Part shown: positions 4,899 to 5,110 of the stretch, piece after piece
Layout: the number at the start of each line of letters is the position of its first letter
Position numbering within the stretch: position 1 is the stretch's first letter
Source: Actinomycetota bacterium
GTDB lineage: Bacteria; Actinomycetota; Acidimicrobiia; Acidimicrobiales; Ilumatobacteraceae
Direction: 5' to 3'
Assembly (NCBI GenBank): GCA_009923685.1
Contig: RFTA01000043.1
Coordinates: 1 to 5,110 of the forward strand
DNA: 5,110 nt
Program-made: the position numbers and the translations under genes
The notes under the pieces: model-generated
Databases searched by the model: none
The model's input: the letters and a program-made list of their open reading frames with translations, nothing else
What the model was told of the DNA's origin: nothing

Positions 4899-5110
4899 GT
4901 GAACCAGACAAGTCAATCAACACAAAAAATCGAGCAGAAAAATATTGCCGCTCGTGCCGAATCGGCCTCAAAAATTTATGGCAGTGGCGAGAGCGAAGTT
5001 CGTGCTCTCGACAATGTCAGCGTCAGTTTCGAGCGTGGCAAGTTCAGCGCGATAATGGGCCCCAGCGGTTCGGGCAAGTCGACACTGATGCACTGCATCG
5101 CCGGTCTCGA
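4899..5110 (+). CDS. ABC transporter ATP-binding protein, MacB/LolD/FtsE type (partial, 3' end outside window)
   Basis: The 70 complete codons present encode the N-terminus of an ABC ATPase. After a polar, Gln-rich start of about 20 residues comes an A-loop tyrosine (Y27 in SKIYG), a short GSGESEVRALDNVSVSFERG strand region, and a Walker A motif GPSGSGKST at residues 54-62 followed by LMHCIAGL. The V-R-A-L-D-N-V spacing and the Walker A context are typical of the MacB/LolD/FtsE group, which pairs with FtsX/MacB-like permeases for lipoprotein, peptide or drug export. LMHC-x-AGLD is common in actinobacterial members. Walker B, signature and H-loop lie beyond the edge. GTG 4899 is chosen because the homology-bearing part begins soon after and no nearer start fits; the frame is open upstream, so a longer start cannot be fully excluded. 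Substrate unknown. Confidence 0.9.
   Translation, partial: MNQTSQSTQKIEQKNIAARAESASKIYGSGESEVRALDNVSVSFERGKFSAIMGPSGSGKSTLMHCIAGL

Overview
The window holds three genes and no RNA genes, mobile elements or CRISPR arrays. The dominant feature is one very long minus-strand gene that starts with GTG at 4088 and stays open, without a single stop, to the left edge (at least 1362 codons; the C-terminus lies outside). It encodes a secreted multidomain subtilisin-family (S8) protease. Reading the frame by hand gives this order: signal peptide, an I9-like propeptide, an 84-residue Ser/Thr-only linker, a second I9-like propeptide, a complete S8 catalytic domain (D314/H347/N436/S501), five fibronectin type III (FnIII) repeats, a PPC-like beta-sandwich, a sixth FnIII repeat, and then the start of a SECOND S8 catalytic domain (D1326, H1359) cut by the window edge.

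Divergently, across a 146-bp intergenic region (4089-4234), lies a complete 1-Cys (Prx6-type) peroxiredoxin (4235-4867, plus strand). It has a good ribosome binding site, a candidate promoter and an imperfect 20-bp palindrome over the candidate -35 box. Only 31 bp after its stop, an ABC-transporter ATPase of the MacB/LolD/FtsE type begins at GTG 4899 and runs off the right edge just after its Walker A motif.

The organism is most likely an actinobacterium, perhaps an Acidimicrobiia-like lineage of moderate GC. This is inference. It rests on the Thr/Ser linker with a TTVP motif, the ABC Walker A context ending in LMHCIAGLD, two GTG starts without convincing Shine-Dalgarno sequences but with TAnnnT hexamers 8 nt upstream (a leaderless-transcript pattern), and a base composition of roughly half GC.

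The protease is presumably exported and processes or degrades extracellular protein, with the FnIII and PPC-like modules as spacers or binding modules. The peroxiredoxin is cytoplasmic. The ABC ATPase would work with a permease encoded beyond the window. Nothing in the sequence ties the protease functionally to the two plus-strand genes. The main point of interest is the protease architecture: two homologous S8 domains far apart in one chain, with two propeptides both placed at the N-terminus.
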